This document shows positions 34,541-46,079 of a DNA stretch of 64,000 bases, one piece after another. The first letter of the stretch is position 1, and every line of letters begins with the position of its first letter. The stretch lies in assembly GCA_014843695.1 (NCBI GenBank), contig CM026393.1, positions 12,159,061 to 12,223,060 on the forward strand, given 5' to 3'. The notes below the pieces were generated by a model, which saw nothing but the letters and a program-made list of their open reading frames with translations, did not search any database and was not told the origin of the DNA. The position numbers were made by a program, and so were the translations under genes. This DNA comes from Archivesica marissinica (Eukaryota; Mollusca; Bivalvia; Venerida; Vesicomyidae).

Positions 34541-35038
34541 GAAACCGGATACACGTTGCCATAGATAAAAATAAATAAAAAGAAAATTAATGAAACAAGT
34601 AGATCTAATCCACTATCACAACTGAAGAAACTCTAATATGTAAACAAAAAAGCTAGTCTAAACTAGTCGGGGTAACACAAATTCCATTATGCCCTATTGT
34701 ACAGCTAAGGGTCGAAACGAAAGTTAATTTATAATACAATATAGTATGAACGATTACTTTTATAGCAGCTAGCAAACTTGCAACCATCTGTTTCACATTA
34801 TATAACGGTTCGGTTGAACTGAGGGCATGTGGTATCATATATGGGACTGGATCATGGTTTGTACAGGGATTGGAGGTTGTGTGGGGGGTTCGCATATTGT
34901 GCTATGTATATATGTCATTGCATGCACGTAAATATCTCAACACTTGTGTTCGGTCTAACTTATTATACATATGAACATAAAATTATTCCGTTTCAATTTA
35001 GATTTTGGTAATTTGTTCAATATAATTATATAACATTT
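34541..35038. other. anonymous intron 1 sequence
   Basis: Nothing recognised. Confidence 0.4.
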
Positions 35039-35256
35039 AGTTTATACATATTTATTTTAGCTCGATTGCGAAACAAGTTCTACTACTTATATTAATCATT
35101 CTAGAGACCTTATTCCTGATGGAATCCATCTCCACGAGGGAGAGGAAATGTGGCAAATAAATGCCTTGCACAATCGTAATGGCTACAGCTGGGCTCGAAC
35201 TCCGGGTATTTCGCACCTGAAGCGAACGGGCTAAGACTGCGCTATCACGCCTTCCA
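35039..35256 (-). mobile_element. SINE-B, near full length
   Basis: Tail (ttagctcgattgcgaaacaa on plus), body gagaccttattcctgatgga and tRNA-like head (gcgctatcacgccttcc) are all present, with small deletions in the body. Confidence 0.85.
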
Positions 35257-35384
35257 CTCATGGAACATAAAACCACATGTGTCAGGACGTGTGACCAAAC
35301 CCAGTTGCTATATACGTATTTGTTTCAATCTTTCTGTCTATGTTTGCATGTATATAATGAAATCAAATAGTATTTCCCTAAACT

Positions 35385-35675
35385 ACTATACTAGTGGACA
35401 TAGAAAACGAACACTTCGGATAAGTGTGTTTTTACATGAAAAACAATAACTATATAAATACACAGTTTTAAACATTTTAGAATATTTTTAGTTGTTCAGT
35501 TTGTGTTTTGTAAATAAAGATGTGATATATCTTTGGTGGATTCCTTCGTATTTCGTGTTCATGTAATAATAATCATATACTGTAGGTGTGCGTTTTCTAT
35601 GTCCTCTAGAATACTTATATATGTTCTATGTTTTTAATATTAGTTTTCTATGTCCTCTAGTATAGTGTAGTATGC
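35385..35675. mobile_element. foldback element whose ends match the 36-bp satellite
   Basis: The left end tatactagtggacatagaaa and the right end tttctatgtcctctagtata are inverted copies of one another. A second inverted unit (gtgtgcgttttctatgtcct) lies at 35586-35605. The same words, tandem and in one orientation, build the array at 39580-40143. Confidence 0.65.
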
Positions 35676-35744
35676 AGCTGGTGCAAGGAAACGTCGTTAA
35701 GGTATTTGAGCTGTATTTGCATCCCACCCACGTGATACATACAT

Positions 35745-35753
<9 letters not shown>

Positions 35754-35798
<45 letters not shown>

Positions 35799-35826
35799 TT
35801 ATTTGAGCTCGATTGCGAAACAAGTA
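35754..35826. repeat. (CA)n/(TA)n microsatellite plus SINE-B tail scrap
   Basis: The dinucleotide run is at about 35744-35793, followed by ttatttgagctcgattgcga (35799-35818), the SINE-B 3' end. Confidence 0.85.
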
Positions 35827-36170
35827 TATATATATGTATATACCTAGTAATAATTAGTTTAAACATATTTATTTTCTGTCAATACATGATTATTTACAAC
35901 AACTGATATAAGGAATTGGACAGAAAGCTGTATAGTTTATGATTGTCCTCTCCTTTGAAGCAAGGCAATTATATTTGCGTCACTATTAATAATACAAAAA
36001 TACATACATATAGTGCAATGTAAATATTAAATGATAATACGGATATAGGGTATGACCTCTACAATAAGACACGTATAAATGACTGGTACTGATTGATATG
36101 TCATAGCAACATATGCGTCTTTCAAACGTTACAGGTATTAAAAAATGATGTGTAATTAAGAAACACATAT
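35827..36170. other. anonymous intron 1 sequence next to the exon 1 donor
   Basis: No repeat recognised. Confidence 0.4.
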
Positions 36171-36172
36171 AC

Positions 36173-36569
36173 CTTCTTGAGGCGACTCCACTCTGTCTCT
36201 CGGAAACGTGCATGGCGACTGTGCATTGGTCCGACCTCGAGTCCCTTCCAGCTCCTTCTCACCAAGGCGAACCGGGCTACCGGAGCGGACTATCACGTTT
36301 GGGTAGCGTGTTTGAGAGCTGAACAACCGCCCACTATAGCCCACGTTAGTAAATATAGCATTTCTCCCCGACATATCCATAGAGTCAGTGCACTCCGCCT
36401 TCCTCCTGCTTTCCGATTCCAGGTTTAAAATATTTGAAATATAAAATGGTGTGGGACTTTTCACAGGTTTGTCGTAGATATGGTGATGCCAAGTGTTGAA
36501 CTGCATACTTGACAAAGACACTGGCAAGTGATAGAAGAATCCTCTGGCATAGGGAATAAGTCCTTCCAT
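36173..36569 (-). CDS. nk7: NK7-like homeobox protein, exon 1 (start and eh1/TN motif)
   Basis: Encodes residues 1-132 plus the first base of codon 133. The ATG at 36569 is the first Met after an in-frame TAG at 36659-36657, so it is the best start. Residues 40-50 read TPFYISNILNL, which fits both the tinman (TN) domain and the eh1 pattern F-x-I-x-x-I-L that recruits Groucho/TLE co-repressors. This is standard for NK-class proteins and is the main reason to join this exon, 17 kb away, to the homeodomain exons. The donor AAG|GTATAT leaves phase 1, exactly what exon 2 needs. The rest is serine/arginine-rich and low in recognisable domains. It is richer in G+C than the surrounding DNA, as expected of real coding sequence. 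Confidence 0.8.
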
Positions 36570-37974
36570 CGTAACAGTTTGATTAGTATGTACTATTGCA
36601 GTAATATATTTAATATGTTTCCCAATACATTTATATGTAATTACATTAAACAGAATCTACGTCGAATAATTCCAGTAAAATTAATCACGTTTTCGTAATT
36701 AATCATATCCAAGAGCTTAACACAGCTTTTCTATTTCACATTTCTAAGAATATTCACCGATAATAGCTCGTGTCAACTGCTCGCTATAAAACTCGTTCCC
36801 GCATCAATCGCTTCTAAAGTATTTTTTGGTGTCCACTGTCCGCACAAAATCACCAATTAAGCACATCTGCCTCTAATCAAACATTCTTATCCATTTAAGG
36901 AACGCACTGTCCTTGCATGCAATTAAGAAGATTTTCTCGTTACTATCAAACGTCTTAATAAATTGCCAGAAGCATCTCTCTGTCATTTTCCTCTCTCCGA
37001 GAAGGTCTACAGCACTTGTTCGCGACAATAGTATTGGCGTTAAACTGCTAAATTGTTAAAGCCGGGGCAATTCCCTATCACAATATTATACCCTCTATCA
37101 AGATCGATTTAGTGATAGCCAGAGCAATAAGTGAAATTAAGGAGCTCAGAGGAATTTATATAAATCAATTAGTTTACAAATGAGCCGGAATTGCCATCTA
37201 TTGATAGCTCTCAGATGCTACCAGCGAAGCTCGCTGGCAATCAGGCAGTCCGGACTCCGCCTTCCTCTTATTCTGATAGGTGTGAATACAAACGTAAAGG
37301 TATGCTTTGTACTGTATGTAGACGAGTATTTGTGCGCTGAAACACAGTCCTGGTTATAAGTTTAATATACTCCAGTTCAAGGTGGAAGGAAGTTCATACG
37401 TCTGCGCGTGGTCGTGTAGTACACTGTATATATTGCATGCGTATTTCTTAGAAAAATATAACATTGATTAAATTAAGTTCTCGTCAATTTAGAAAATTAT
37501 GTTCACATTATTGGCATTTAGTCACATGTTTATTTATTGTGTTTGTATGACTACTCTACAACTGCTATTAATAATTTAGTCTAGCTCAAGTTAATATTGA
37601 ACACCTCAATTCATTTACAGATTATTATAAAAAACAAAATAAATAAATATGAATTTGTACATTATGACCTATTTCATTGGATAGTTATTACGGAAACAGC
37701 ATGCAACATATCAAGGTTCTAATCCATTTCAGTATACTGCTGTTATATTGTATGTTCATTTCTTGATTACATGTAAAAATACTGAAATAATATCATGTTT
37801 TAACTAATTAACCACTAATAATAATAATAATATAAAGAATCATATTAGAATCTAATAAATTAATAATAATAATAACAATAATAATAATAATAATAGTAAT
37901 AATAATAATAATCATCATCATCATCATCATCATCATATAAGAATATAATAGTAAAAGTAATAATAACATATATT
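36570..37974 (-). promoter_or_regulatory. repeat-poor upstream region, candidate promoter/5' UTR of the NK7-like gene
   Basis: About 1.2 kb with no SINE, MITE or tandem repeat until microsatellites at 37817-37935. It holds several homeodomain-type words (caattaag at 36853, taattaatc at 36697, aatcaattag at 37164). No core promoter element can be called with confidence; an atttatataaat box lies at 37154-37165. Annotated as regulatory by position only. Confidence 0.35.
37817..37935 (+). repeat. AAT and ATC trinucleotide microsatellites
   Basis: (AAT)-rich runs at 37817-37910 are followed by (ATC)n at about 37911-37935, directly upstream of a SINE-A. Confidence 0.9.
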
Positions 37975-38263
37975 TGTGTTTTACGTTTATTTATCGTTGC
38001 TACCGGTTGCCCATATGAACGACGCCTCCTGAAGAGATTAGTAATTGTAGAGTTTTGGAGGATAGTGCAATGATACAGACATATACCTATTCCAGAGTCT
38101 CCTCTGGTTCTTTTACGTGCACGGTGTACAGCACCGACACGAGACCTCGGTTTAACGTCCCATCTGAAATACTGTTCATTTTATTATGGTCAGACGAGGG
38201 GTCGAACCTACGATCCATGGATTACCAGTCCAGCGTGTTACAACTGGACTACATATCCGTCTG
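37975..38263 (-). mobile_element. SINE-A, full length
   Basis: Complete, with a few substitutions in the tRNA-like head (ttgtaacacgctgg-type region on the minus strand). Confidence 0.87.
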
Positions 38264-39060
38264 TATATATTGATGTACGCTATAAATTTGGATACAATGT
38301 ACCTTTTCGGTGACCAAGTAGATATCGGTGTACATTGTATTACTAGTTTACTTAACACTTTTATATTCCATGTTGAAGTCAAAATTGTAAACATCTGCTA
38401 ATAGTTGCCGATTTTTTAACGTTATTAAGTGATTACAGATACTGTTTAAGTGTTATAAATTAGCAATTTAATATACGAGCCACCGTTGTAAAGTCTAAAT
38501 TAAACGTTCATTATCTAGAAGACACCGTGTCAATTGATGTTATTATTCAGATCCCTGGGGAAATTGGCAGAAAATATTTGCAATTCAAGGTGTCAGCGGA
38601 GTTATGACTGATAGTGTTAATAACCAAATCAATTGCTCAATTTTGGAACGTTAAAGATAACACAAATGATACCGCTGGGGCGATAAAACTATGTAAGAAC
38701 AATTTGATGGCAGATTTGGGGTCAATGAAATAGAAATATTAGTTTTCACTAATAAAAGCAGATCTGAAGAATATATTATTTATTAAAACTGTTCTGTGAT
38801 TGTGATCAAACTTGCAACTACACAGTACCAAAGAAAGTCACATGTTTACAAATAAAGTATAATACAAAATGTATATAATTATACACGCATTGTTTGTTAA
38901 TTTAGTTTAAACATATTTTATTTCCCAATATAATACATATTGAACAATGCATACATCATACATAATCAGAATACAGAAAACTGATTAGAATGAAAGACAG
39001 AGTCTTATACAATCCTTCTCTTGTTTGTTAATTTGTTACTGTACCAAAATTTATGATTTA
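38264..39060. other. anonymous upstream interval
   Basis: AT-rich, repeat-poor; no coding signal. Confidence 0.4.
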
Positions 39061-39281
39061 GTTTTACACGTCTATTGTAGCTCGATTGCGAAACAATTTA
39101 TTACAACTTATATTAATCTCTCTCGATACTTCATTCCTGAAGGAATTCATCGCCACGAGGGAGAGAGAAGGGGCAACGTGGATTTAAATGCCTTGCCTAA
39201 GGGCACACTCGTAACGGCTCCAGCAGGGCGCGAACTCCAGTCCTGAAGCGAGCACCCTACCACAGCGCTATAACGACTTCC
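39061..39281 (-). mobile_element. SINE-B, near full length
   Basis: Carries the tail (tagctcgattgcgaaacaat), body and tRNA-like head (ctataacgacttcc). Confidence 0.85.
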
Positions 39282-39579
39282 ACAAGTCACAAGAACAATA
39301 ACGTTCTTTACAACGACTACATTTCTAGGGCTATTTAATTATAGAAGAATATAATAATTCAACTAGCTATACTGCGCATGTTGAAGTAACTCTGTGCCAC
39401 AGTGTGTATACTATGATCAAACTATTATGCTTTTATTAAAATATTCTGAGCTTTGCACAACACAACTAGATATATATGGTACAGTTGCTGTGCACTGTTA
39501 TCAAATAATAATAATCATTTTAAAGCTTCATATAGTAAGCCTGATAGGAAATAGGAAGGTTGCTGTCTCCTCAACCTTA
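39282..39579. other. anonymous interval
   Basis: Nothing recognised. Confidence 0.35.
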
Positions 39580-40143
39580 CATGTATACATAGAAAACGCA
39601 CACCTACAGTATATACTAGAGGACATACGCACACTTACATTGCAAATGTATATACTAGAGGACATAAAAAACGCACATCTACTTTATATACTAGAGGACA
39701 TAGAAAACGCACACCTACATTATGCACTAGAGGACATAGAAAACGCACACCTACATTATATACTAGAGGACATACGCACACTTACATTACAAATGTATAT
39801 ACTAGAGGACATAAAAACCGCACATCTACTTTATATACTAGAGGACATAAAAAACCGCACATCTACTTTATATACTAGAGGACATAGAAAACGCACACCT
39901 ACATTACATACTAGAGGACATAGAAAACGCACATCTACAGTATATACTTGAGGACATAGAAAACGCACATCTACTTTATGTACTAGAGGACATAGAAAAC
40001 GCACACCTACATTATTATAGGACATGGAAAACGCACACCTACATTATATACTAGAGGACATAGAAAACGCACACCTACATTATATACTAGAGGACATATA
40101 ACACGCACACCTACATTATACACTAGAGGACATAGAAAACGCA
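39580..40143 (+). repeat. 36-bp satellite, about 15 copies, derived from a foldback element
   Basis: The unit contains tagaggacatagaaaacgca followed by cacctacattatatac. Some units are shortened (for example at 40015-40022) or carry an atacgcacactta variant. Sequence matches the ends of the element at 35385-35675. Confidence 0.92.
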
Positions 40144-41229
40144 TTATTTACTTTCCAGTATATTTGCTATGAACGTAACATGATTCAGGGACGATAAACA
40201 CAAAATGTGCCTTCACCCAGCATACTATAGTAGTCAAATCATGGTTAGCCATACATTGGAATTAATTCTCGCATACCAGGCGTAGCATGCATTTAATCAT
40301 ATTGTGTTTTTAATTACAGCCGCCAAATCTCCAGCCATCATCTCCATATGTTGAGAGACAAAAACGTCCAAGAACCAATTCCAAGTAATTAAGCACCTTG
40401 TTGAAGCGTCTTAGCGAAGCCAGTTGAACAGAGTTGCCGCGAACTGGGCGCTCATTGGAGGGCGACAGTTATAGTGGTTTAAAGGGTAATTGTTTTCGCG
40501 TTATGGAATTCGGCTGTCACCTCCTGTGTTTGGAAAACACTTGATTCCTCTATAAAACTGGCATGCTTTATAACTAACTCTGACACAATGACAATTTTCG
40601 ACGTGAGCTAAGGAGTCATTTACTATTTTCTACGTAAATAATTGGTTACACGCTTTGTGGATTTGGTGTTCGGTAAGCGAAGATATCATCTGGTTTTAAA
40701 CTGTCTCCGTATGATGCTCTTATCAACTATTAAAACTCGGCGCCTATTACTCTAAAACAGGAACGTTATCCGAAAACCAACAAATCGAACAATGTACCTC
40801 TTAACGGTTAATGCTATCTGTAATATATACAGTTTAGAAATGTATTGACCCGTTATATCTAACTCAGCCAATTGAGCACACTGTTAGATATCTAAATGGC
40901 ATCTTAAGCAACCAGGATCACGATTTATCACGCGCTGTTAAAGAGTTTAAATTGTCGGTGCAATAAATGAACTTTAATCGAATACTTCTGAATTTTAGAA
41001 CGTGGTAATATTTCCGGTTTAGCGTTCCCCGGAACTACAGCGTGATGAGGTCATTACTGTTAGGGCTGTCAACCCTCACACCCTCTCAATGCATACCTTG
41101 TACAAACACTGTCATGACCAAGTTATTTTGAAAAGATTGTCCAGAAATGAAAGGTTTAGGCTTATCGTCAGTGAAACGCCAGTCTTCGCGCCGTGCATGC
41201 TTAAACAACACATTTAGTTTAATACATTG
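40144..41229. promoter_or_regulatory. repeat-free upstream block, candidate conserved non-coding element
   Basis: About 1 kb without repeats, more balanced in base composition than its neighbours. It contains agtaattaagcacc (40384-40397) and several taatt-type words. Candidate enhancer by exclusion only. Confidence 0.25.
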
Positions 41230-41955
41230 CATAGAAGAAATAAACTACCCAACACTTAAATGTTGAAACATCAAAGAAAATGATTGAAATTGAAATAAAC
41301 TACCCAACACTTAAATGTTGAAACATCAAAGAAAATGACTGAAATTGAAATAAACTACCCGAAACTTAAATGTTGAAACATCAAAGAAAATGACTGAAAT
41401 TGAAATAAACTACCCAACACTTAAATGTTGAAACATCAAAGCAAATGACTGAAATTGAAATAAACTACCCGAAACTTAAATGTTGAAACATCAAAGCAAA
41501 TGACTGAAATTGAAATAAACTACCCGAAACTTAAATGTTGAAACATCAAAGCAAATGACTGAAATTGAAATAAACTACCCAACACTTAAATGTTGAAACA
41601 TCAAAGCAAATGACTGAAATTGAAATAAACTACCCGAAACTTAAATGTTGAAACATCAAAGCAAATGACTGAAATTGAAATAAACTACCCGAAACTTAAA
41701 TGTTGAAACATCAAAGCAAATGACTGAAATTGAAATAAACTACCCAACACTTAAATGTTGAAACATCAAAGCAAATGACTGAAATTGAAATAAACTACCC
41801 GAAACTTAAATGTTGAAACATCAAAGCAAATGACTGAAATTGAAATAAACTACCCGAAACTTAAATGTTGAAACATCAAAGCAAATGACTGAAATTGAAA
41901 TAAACTACCCAACACTTAAATGTTGAAACATCAAAGCAAATGACTGAAATTGAAT
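41230..41955 (+). repeat. 55-bp satellite, 13 copies, in 165-bp higher-order repeats
   Basis: The unit contains gaaataaactaccc followed by a caacac or gaaac variant, then ttaaatgttgaaacatcaaa. From about 41401 the variants run A-B-B-A-B-B-A-B-B-A, giving a 165-bp trimer period. The first three units also differ in carrying gaaaatg instead of gcaaatg. Confidence 0.95.
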
Positions 41956-42112
41956 TCTGGATAAATCTGCATATTCGACAAGTCCATACCTTTTAATAAA
42001 ATGCATCACACACAGTAATGTAAAGCTACACGCATACTTTAAAAATAAATGTGTTTCTTTAAATAACAATGTATCCTCGTACGTGAATATAGCTTAATGT
42101 AACTTCATGTGT

Positions 42113-42690
42113 TAGCGTTCACGATAACTCAATCGGTATTTGCCATGTAGGAAAGGTCCCGTGTTCGAGCCCGGATTGGTTGCACAATGTTCTCACCCCG
42201 TGTCGGATATTTACTTATAGCTTCATGTAACTTCATGGTGGGGGGACATGTGTTAGCGGTCCCGATAACTCAATCGGTATTTGCCATGTAGGAAAGGTTC
42301 GAGCCCCGCTGAAGCCGTTACGATTATGCCCTTAGGCAAGGCATTTAAATTCCACGTTGCCTCTTCTCTCTCTCTCTCGTGGCGATGGATTCCATCAGGA
42401 ATGAGGTCTCGAGAGTGATAAATATAAGTTGTAAGTACTTATATCACAATCGAGCTAAAATAAATGTGTATAAACTAGGAAAGGTCCCGTGTTCGAACCC
42501 GGATTGGTTGCACAATGTTCTCAACCCGTGTCGGATATTTACTTATAGCTTCATGTAACTTCATGGTGGGGGGACATGTGTTAGCGGTCCCGATAACTCA
42601 ATCGGTATTTGCCATGCAGGAAAGGTCCCGTGTTCGAACCCGGATTGGATGCACAATGTTCTCACCCCGTGTCGGATATTTACTGGTAGT
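42113..42690 (+). mobile_element. SINE-D, three tandem copies (tRNA-like)
   Basis: The sequence gataactcaatcggtatttg, then box B (cgtgttcgagcccggattgg) and ttctcaccccgtgtcggata, occurs at 42121-42213 and 42592-42683. A third copy is split by SINE-B into 42258-42298 and 42477-42555. Copies are joined by ttcatgtaacttcatggtgg. The D-arm-like start and box B suggest a tRNA-derived SINE amplified in tandem. Confidence 0.7.
42299..42476 (+). mobile_element. SINE-B, 5' truncated, inside SINE-D
   Basis: A perfect TSD aggaaaggt (42290-42298 and 42477-42485) sits within the SINE-D head. It starts at the SINE-B box B (tcgagccccgctgaagccgt). Confidence 0.9.
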
Positions 42691-43163
42691 ATGCATATGG
42701 TTCTTATTTTTCATACTTCATTCAAAATTTCCAAAAAAGTTTAGCATATTTCTAGTTACATTATCAAATATATTAACATATAAGAACTAATCCTGTGCAA
42801 ATACTTTATCTCAAATATGAAATATAGTAAAATCCTGCCAAAGTTCAAATCATTTAAAAAGTACTTGTATCAAAGGTTCGTACTCGAAAAAGACATTGTT
42901 TCATATTCTGGAAAATTAGATAGACACAACTTGAAATGGTCAAAGTTTAACTAAGCTAATCAAATATACATGCATATCAATTAATGTTTCTATAAATACA
43001 GTACAAAGATAACTCTAAACAACACAGGACCTGGAACAGCTTACACTACAAATGAACCCCCAACTCAATTACCCCACCCACCCCTACACATCCTTTTTTG
43101 ACACACTCCTTATCCTATTAACAAATAGAAATGTTAGTAAGCAGAAGCAATCAGCCACTCTAC

Positions 43164-43222
<59 letters not shown>

Positions 43223-43787
43223 GCTTTAACAACTACACCTTAGTTACCCATTGCTCACTTTTAACTTTGACAATCTTTGCATACGCTCATCCTAAGGGAC
43301 ACACTGTACATATAGATAATCGAACTGAAGTAATATGTATACTATTAAACACCAAAACAACTTGTCGAAATATGTATCAACTAAATGTATATGCAATAAA
43401 GATATAAACCAGGTTACCAGGTTAGGGGCCCCAAAATGAAAAAAAAGTTATCAACATGACAACAGTTTTTGATTTTTATGATACTATATACAATATTACA
43501 TTACATCGATTGTACATATACGTAATATGTTACATAGACAGCACACAGGAGGGGAAACAAATAACTTGTGTTGTCTCATTCTTTATGTATAATTCAACAA
43601 AACCTCTAACATTGTACACACACAGTGTTTTTCCGGTGACTTGATGCACTGCATCAACAGTTTACTAGTATCTATGTATCTTCTGTCGTCTAGAACGCAT
43701 AAACAGTCTACGAATATCAAGTGGTAAGTGAGAAGAAATGTGTGTCATTGTTCTAGAATAGTGCGGCAATGGTTTTTTGGCCATTGT
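42691..43787. other. anonymous interval with CT microsatellite
   Basis: (CT)n at about 43168-43222. A 91-codon frame at 42515-42790 is built from SINE-D sequence. No gene seen. Confidence 0.5.
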
Positions 43788-43802
43788 AGTAATAGCTTCT
43801 GT

Positions 43803-44067
43803 TATATGTTATGTTTCGGGTGTTACGCCTGCATCAGCACCTTTTTGGGCTATATCGCCGGCGGGCAGTTTACCTAACAACACCTTTCCTGGGCAGGCTC
43901 CAGCGGTTAACCAGTATTTGGGTACACCAACCTCCGTAAGAAACTGCCAACATTTTCATATAAATGAGACACGGCCTGAGCATGGCTCGAACCCGTGACC
44001 ATCAGTGATGATATGTTACAGTGGTATACACGTCAGCGACCTTAACCGCTCGACCACGTGGGCGGGC
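43803..44067 (-). mobile_element. SINE-E, full length with TSD
   Basis: On the minus strand: head cccacgtggtcgagcggtta, box B ggttcgagccatgctcagg, then a body with ggaggttggtgtacccaaat and gcgatatagccc. A perfect 15-bp TSD agtaatagcttctgt lies at 43788-43802 and 44068-44082. The head resembles a Ser/Leu-class tRNA with a long variable arm. Confidence 0.9.
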
Positions 44068-44082
44068 AGTAATAGCTTCTGT

Positions 44083-44572
44083 AGATAGAATTTAAAACAT
44101 TATAGCAATTAATATGAATTAAATGCAGCACAAGTTTTACACTAGAATACTAGAACTGAATTCAGAGACCGTTTTTTGCGTAATGTAATTCCAAACATTC
44201 ACCATGTTGGAAATCTTGCCAGCTGGGAATCCCAGAACACATTGGAATTTTAAACGGTTTTCTATGAAATCTAAGCGGTGGTCTTTGAAATTGCTAAACG
44301 TTAAAAACATTATTTAATAGCCGTATCATCGTTTCAAAACATGGAGCTTCATTCAAAACAGAAAGTCTGAACATTACGTTATCTAATTTTTTATCACCAT
44401 TTTATGCCTGATCTCGCCCGAGATGTGAGACAGACGTGTCTGGGGCACGTGCTTTTAATGGCAGCATCTACTCGATCAGAATTTAATAGATCTGGGTAGA
44501 TACGTGACATTTTCTTTTCGCCTAAAGTGCTCATTAGAAGTACATGTTGCAATATGTTCATGCATTGATTGG
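44083..44572. other. anonymous interval
   Basis: Nothing recognised. Confidence 0.4.
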
Positions 44573-44654
44573 TATGTTTACAATATTATATTATTACAAT
44601 AAGTTCCCAGACAATAAAGGCAATAGTATGAAAAACACTCAGTGAGCATTTTGA
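44573..44654 (+). repeat. 82-bp duplicated flank, copy 2
   Basis: Partner of 31899-31980; the last 11 bases (gagcattttga) form the left TSD of the next SINE. Confidence 0.85.
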
Positions 44655-44951
44655 TACATACGGATCTGTAGTCCAGTGGTAACACGCTGGAATGGTAATT
44701 CATGGATCGCAGGTTCGATCACCCGGCTGACCCTAATAAAAAAAACAGTTGTTAAAGTGGGACTTTAAACCGAGGTCTCGTGTCGGTGCCTTACACAGTG
44801 TGCGTAAAAGAACCAGAGGAGACCCTGCAATGGGTCTCTGTCTGTATCATTGCACTATCCTCCAACAATCTAATATTACTAATCTCTTCAGGAGGCGTCG
44901 CTCATACGGGCAACCGGTAGCGACGATAAATAAACGTAAAACCCACACATA
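44655..44951 (+). mobile_element. SINE-A, full length with TSD
   Basis: TSD gagcattttga at 44644-44654 and 44952-44962. This locus therefore looks like the original insertion site shared with 31981-32274. Confidence 0.9.
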
Positions 44952-45068
44952 GAGCATTTTGAATCATTTTATTTATTTAAAACTATCCATGTCTGTAAAT
45001 ATCAAATGCTGCATAGGTATAAACATAGTTGATTTATACGCAGTGTTGTATACAAATAACTGCTCACC

Positions 45069-45293
45069 TTTTTTAAAAACTTTATTTATTTTACAACGAT
45101 TGCGAAACAAGTTTTAACATTTTATATTAATCACTCTCGTTGGCTCGGAAAAAGCGTAAATGTGTTCATTCATGTGGGAGGAAACGGGAGTACCCGGAGA
45201 AACCCACCTGTCCGATCTGACGACCATCTCACATACTTCCCGGTCCGTGGATCGAACCCGGGTTGCATTAGTGAGAAGCGAGTGTGCTAATCG
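45069..45293 (-). mobile_element. SINE-C, near full length
   Basis: Tail, body and part of the tRNA-like head are present; the head breaks off at gagtgtgctaatcg where an AGCTA-rich repeat begins. Confidence 0.82.
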
Positions 45294-45385
45294 AAGCTAA
45301 GCTAAGCTTAAAGCTAAGCTAAGCTTAAAGCTAAGCTACACTAAGCGAAACTAAACTAAGCTAAGCTAAACTAAACTAAACTAAA
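45294..45385 (+). repeat. aagcta/aaacta simple repeat
   Basis: Irregular tandem of agctaagctaaa, then aaactaaacta, directly next to the broken SINE-C head. Confidence 0.85.
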
Positions 45386-45689
45386 CTGGGTGTATCCTTT
45401 AATGCCGCCTACCAGATTAATAAAGACGCCTTGGTGGGGTCCAGCCCCCTGGAACCTGATTACTCTATTATGAGCGGCATCTTTCAACCCTGATCTAAAA
45501 CTTCGAATTTAGACAATCATCAGCTGTTAGAATTAATCCTAATAAAATGTGAGTGTTTCGTTACCACGCTATTATCTCCACAGGGTCTCGTGTCACGGTA
45601 ATCGTTGTGACGAGACCTTATCACCATAATTAAATTTGTATCAGTAAATTATTCTACAAGAGAGACATTAGGGGGCTTTGGAAAATGTG
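45386..45689. other. anonymous interval with a small hairpin
   Basis: ggtctcgtgtcac and gtgacgagacc pair at 45584-45617. Nothing else recognised. Confidence 0.45.
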
Positions 45690-45771
45690 TAAGGACACAT
45701 GGGTGTTGATTGAGAGAGTATTGCAGGCAGTATACAGGTTGAACCGTGCAAATGTATAGCTGATAACCATG
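45690..45771 (+). repeat. direct repeat flanking the 40-bp array, left copy
   Basis: aaggacacatgggtgttgat through gttgaaccgtgc recurs at 49193-49262; both copies run into a SINE-A tail in the same orientation. Confidence 0.88.
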
Positions 45772-46072
45772 GTGTGTTTGTTTTACGTTTATTTATCGTC
45801 GCTACCGGTTGCCCATATGAGCGACGCCTCCTGGAGAGATTAGTCATTTTAGATTGTTGGAGAATAGTGCAATGATACAGACAAAGACCAATTCCAGAGT
45901 CTCCTCTGGTTCTTTTACATGCACGGTGTACAGCACCGACACGATACCTCGGTTTAAAGTCCCACCTGAAACACTGTGTTACTTTTATTAGGGTGGGTCG
46001 GAAGGGGGGCTGAACCTGCGATCCCCCGATTACCAGTTCAACGTGTTAACCACTGGACTACAGATCCGTCTG
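45772..46072 (-). mobile_element. SINE-A, full length
   Basis: Complete; its head end abuts the 40-bp array directly. Confidence 0.87.
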
Positions 46073-46079
46073 TTAGACC

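Noticed and set aside
36177..36428. 83-codon plus-strand frame opposite exon 1
   Set aside because: Antisense shadow; the minus strand carries the eh1 motif, in-frame upstream stop and matching donor phase.
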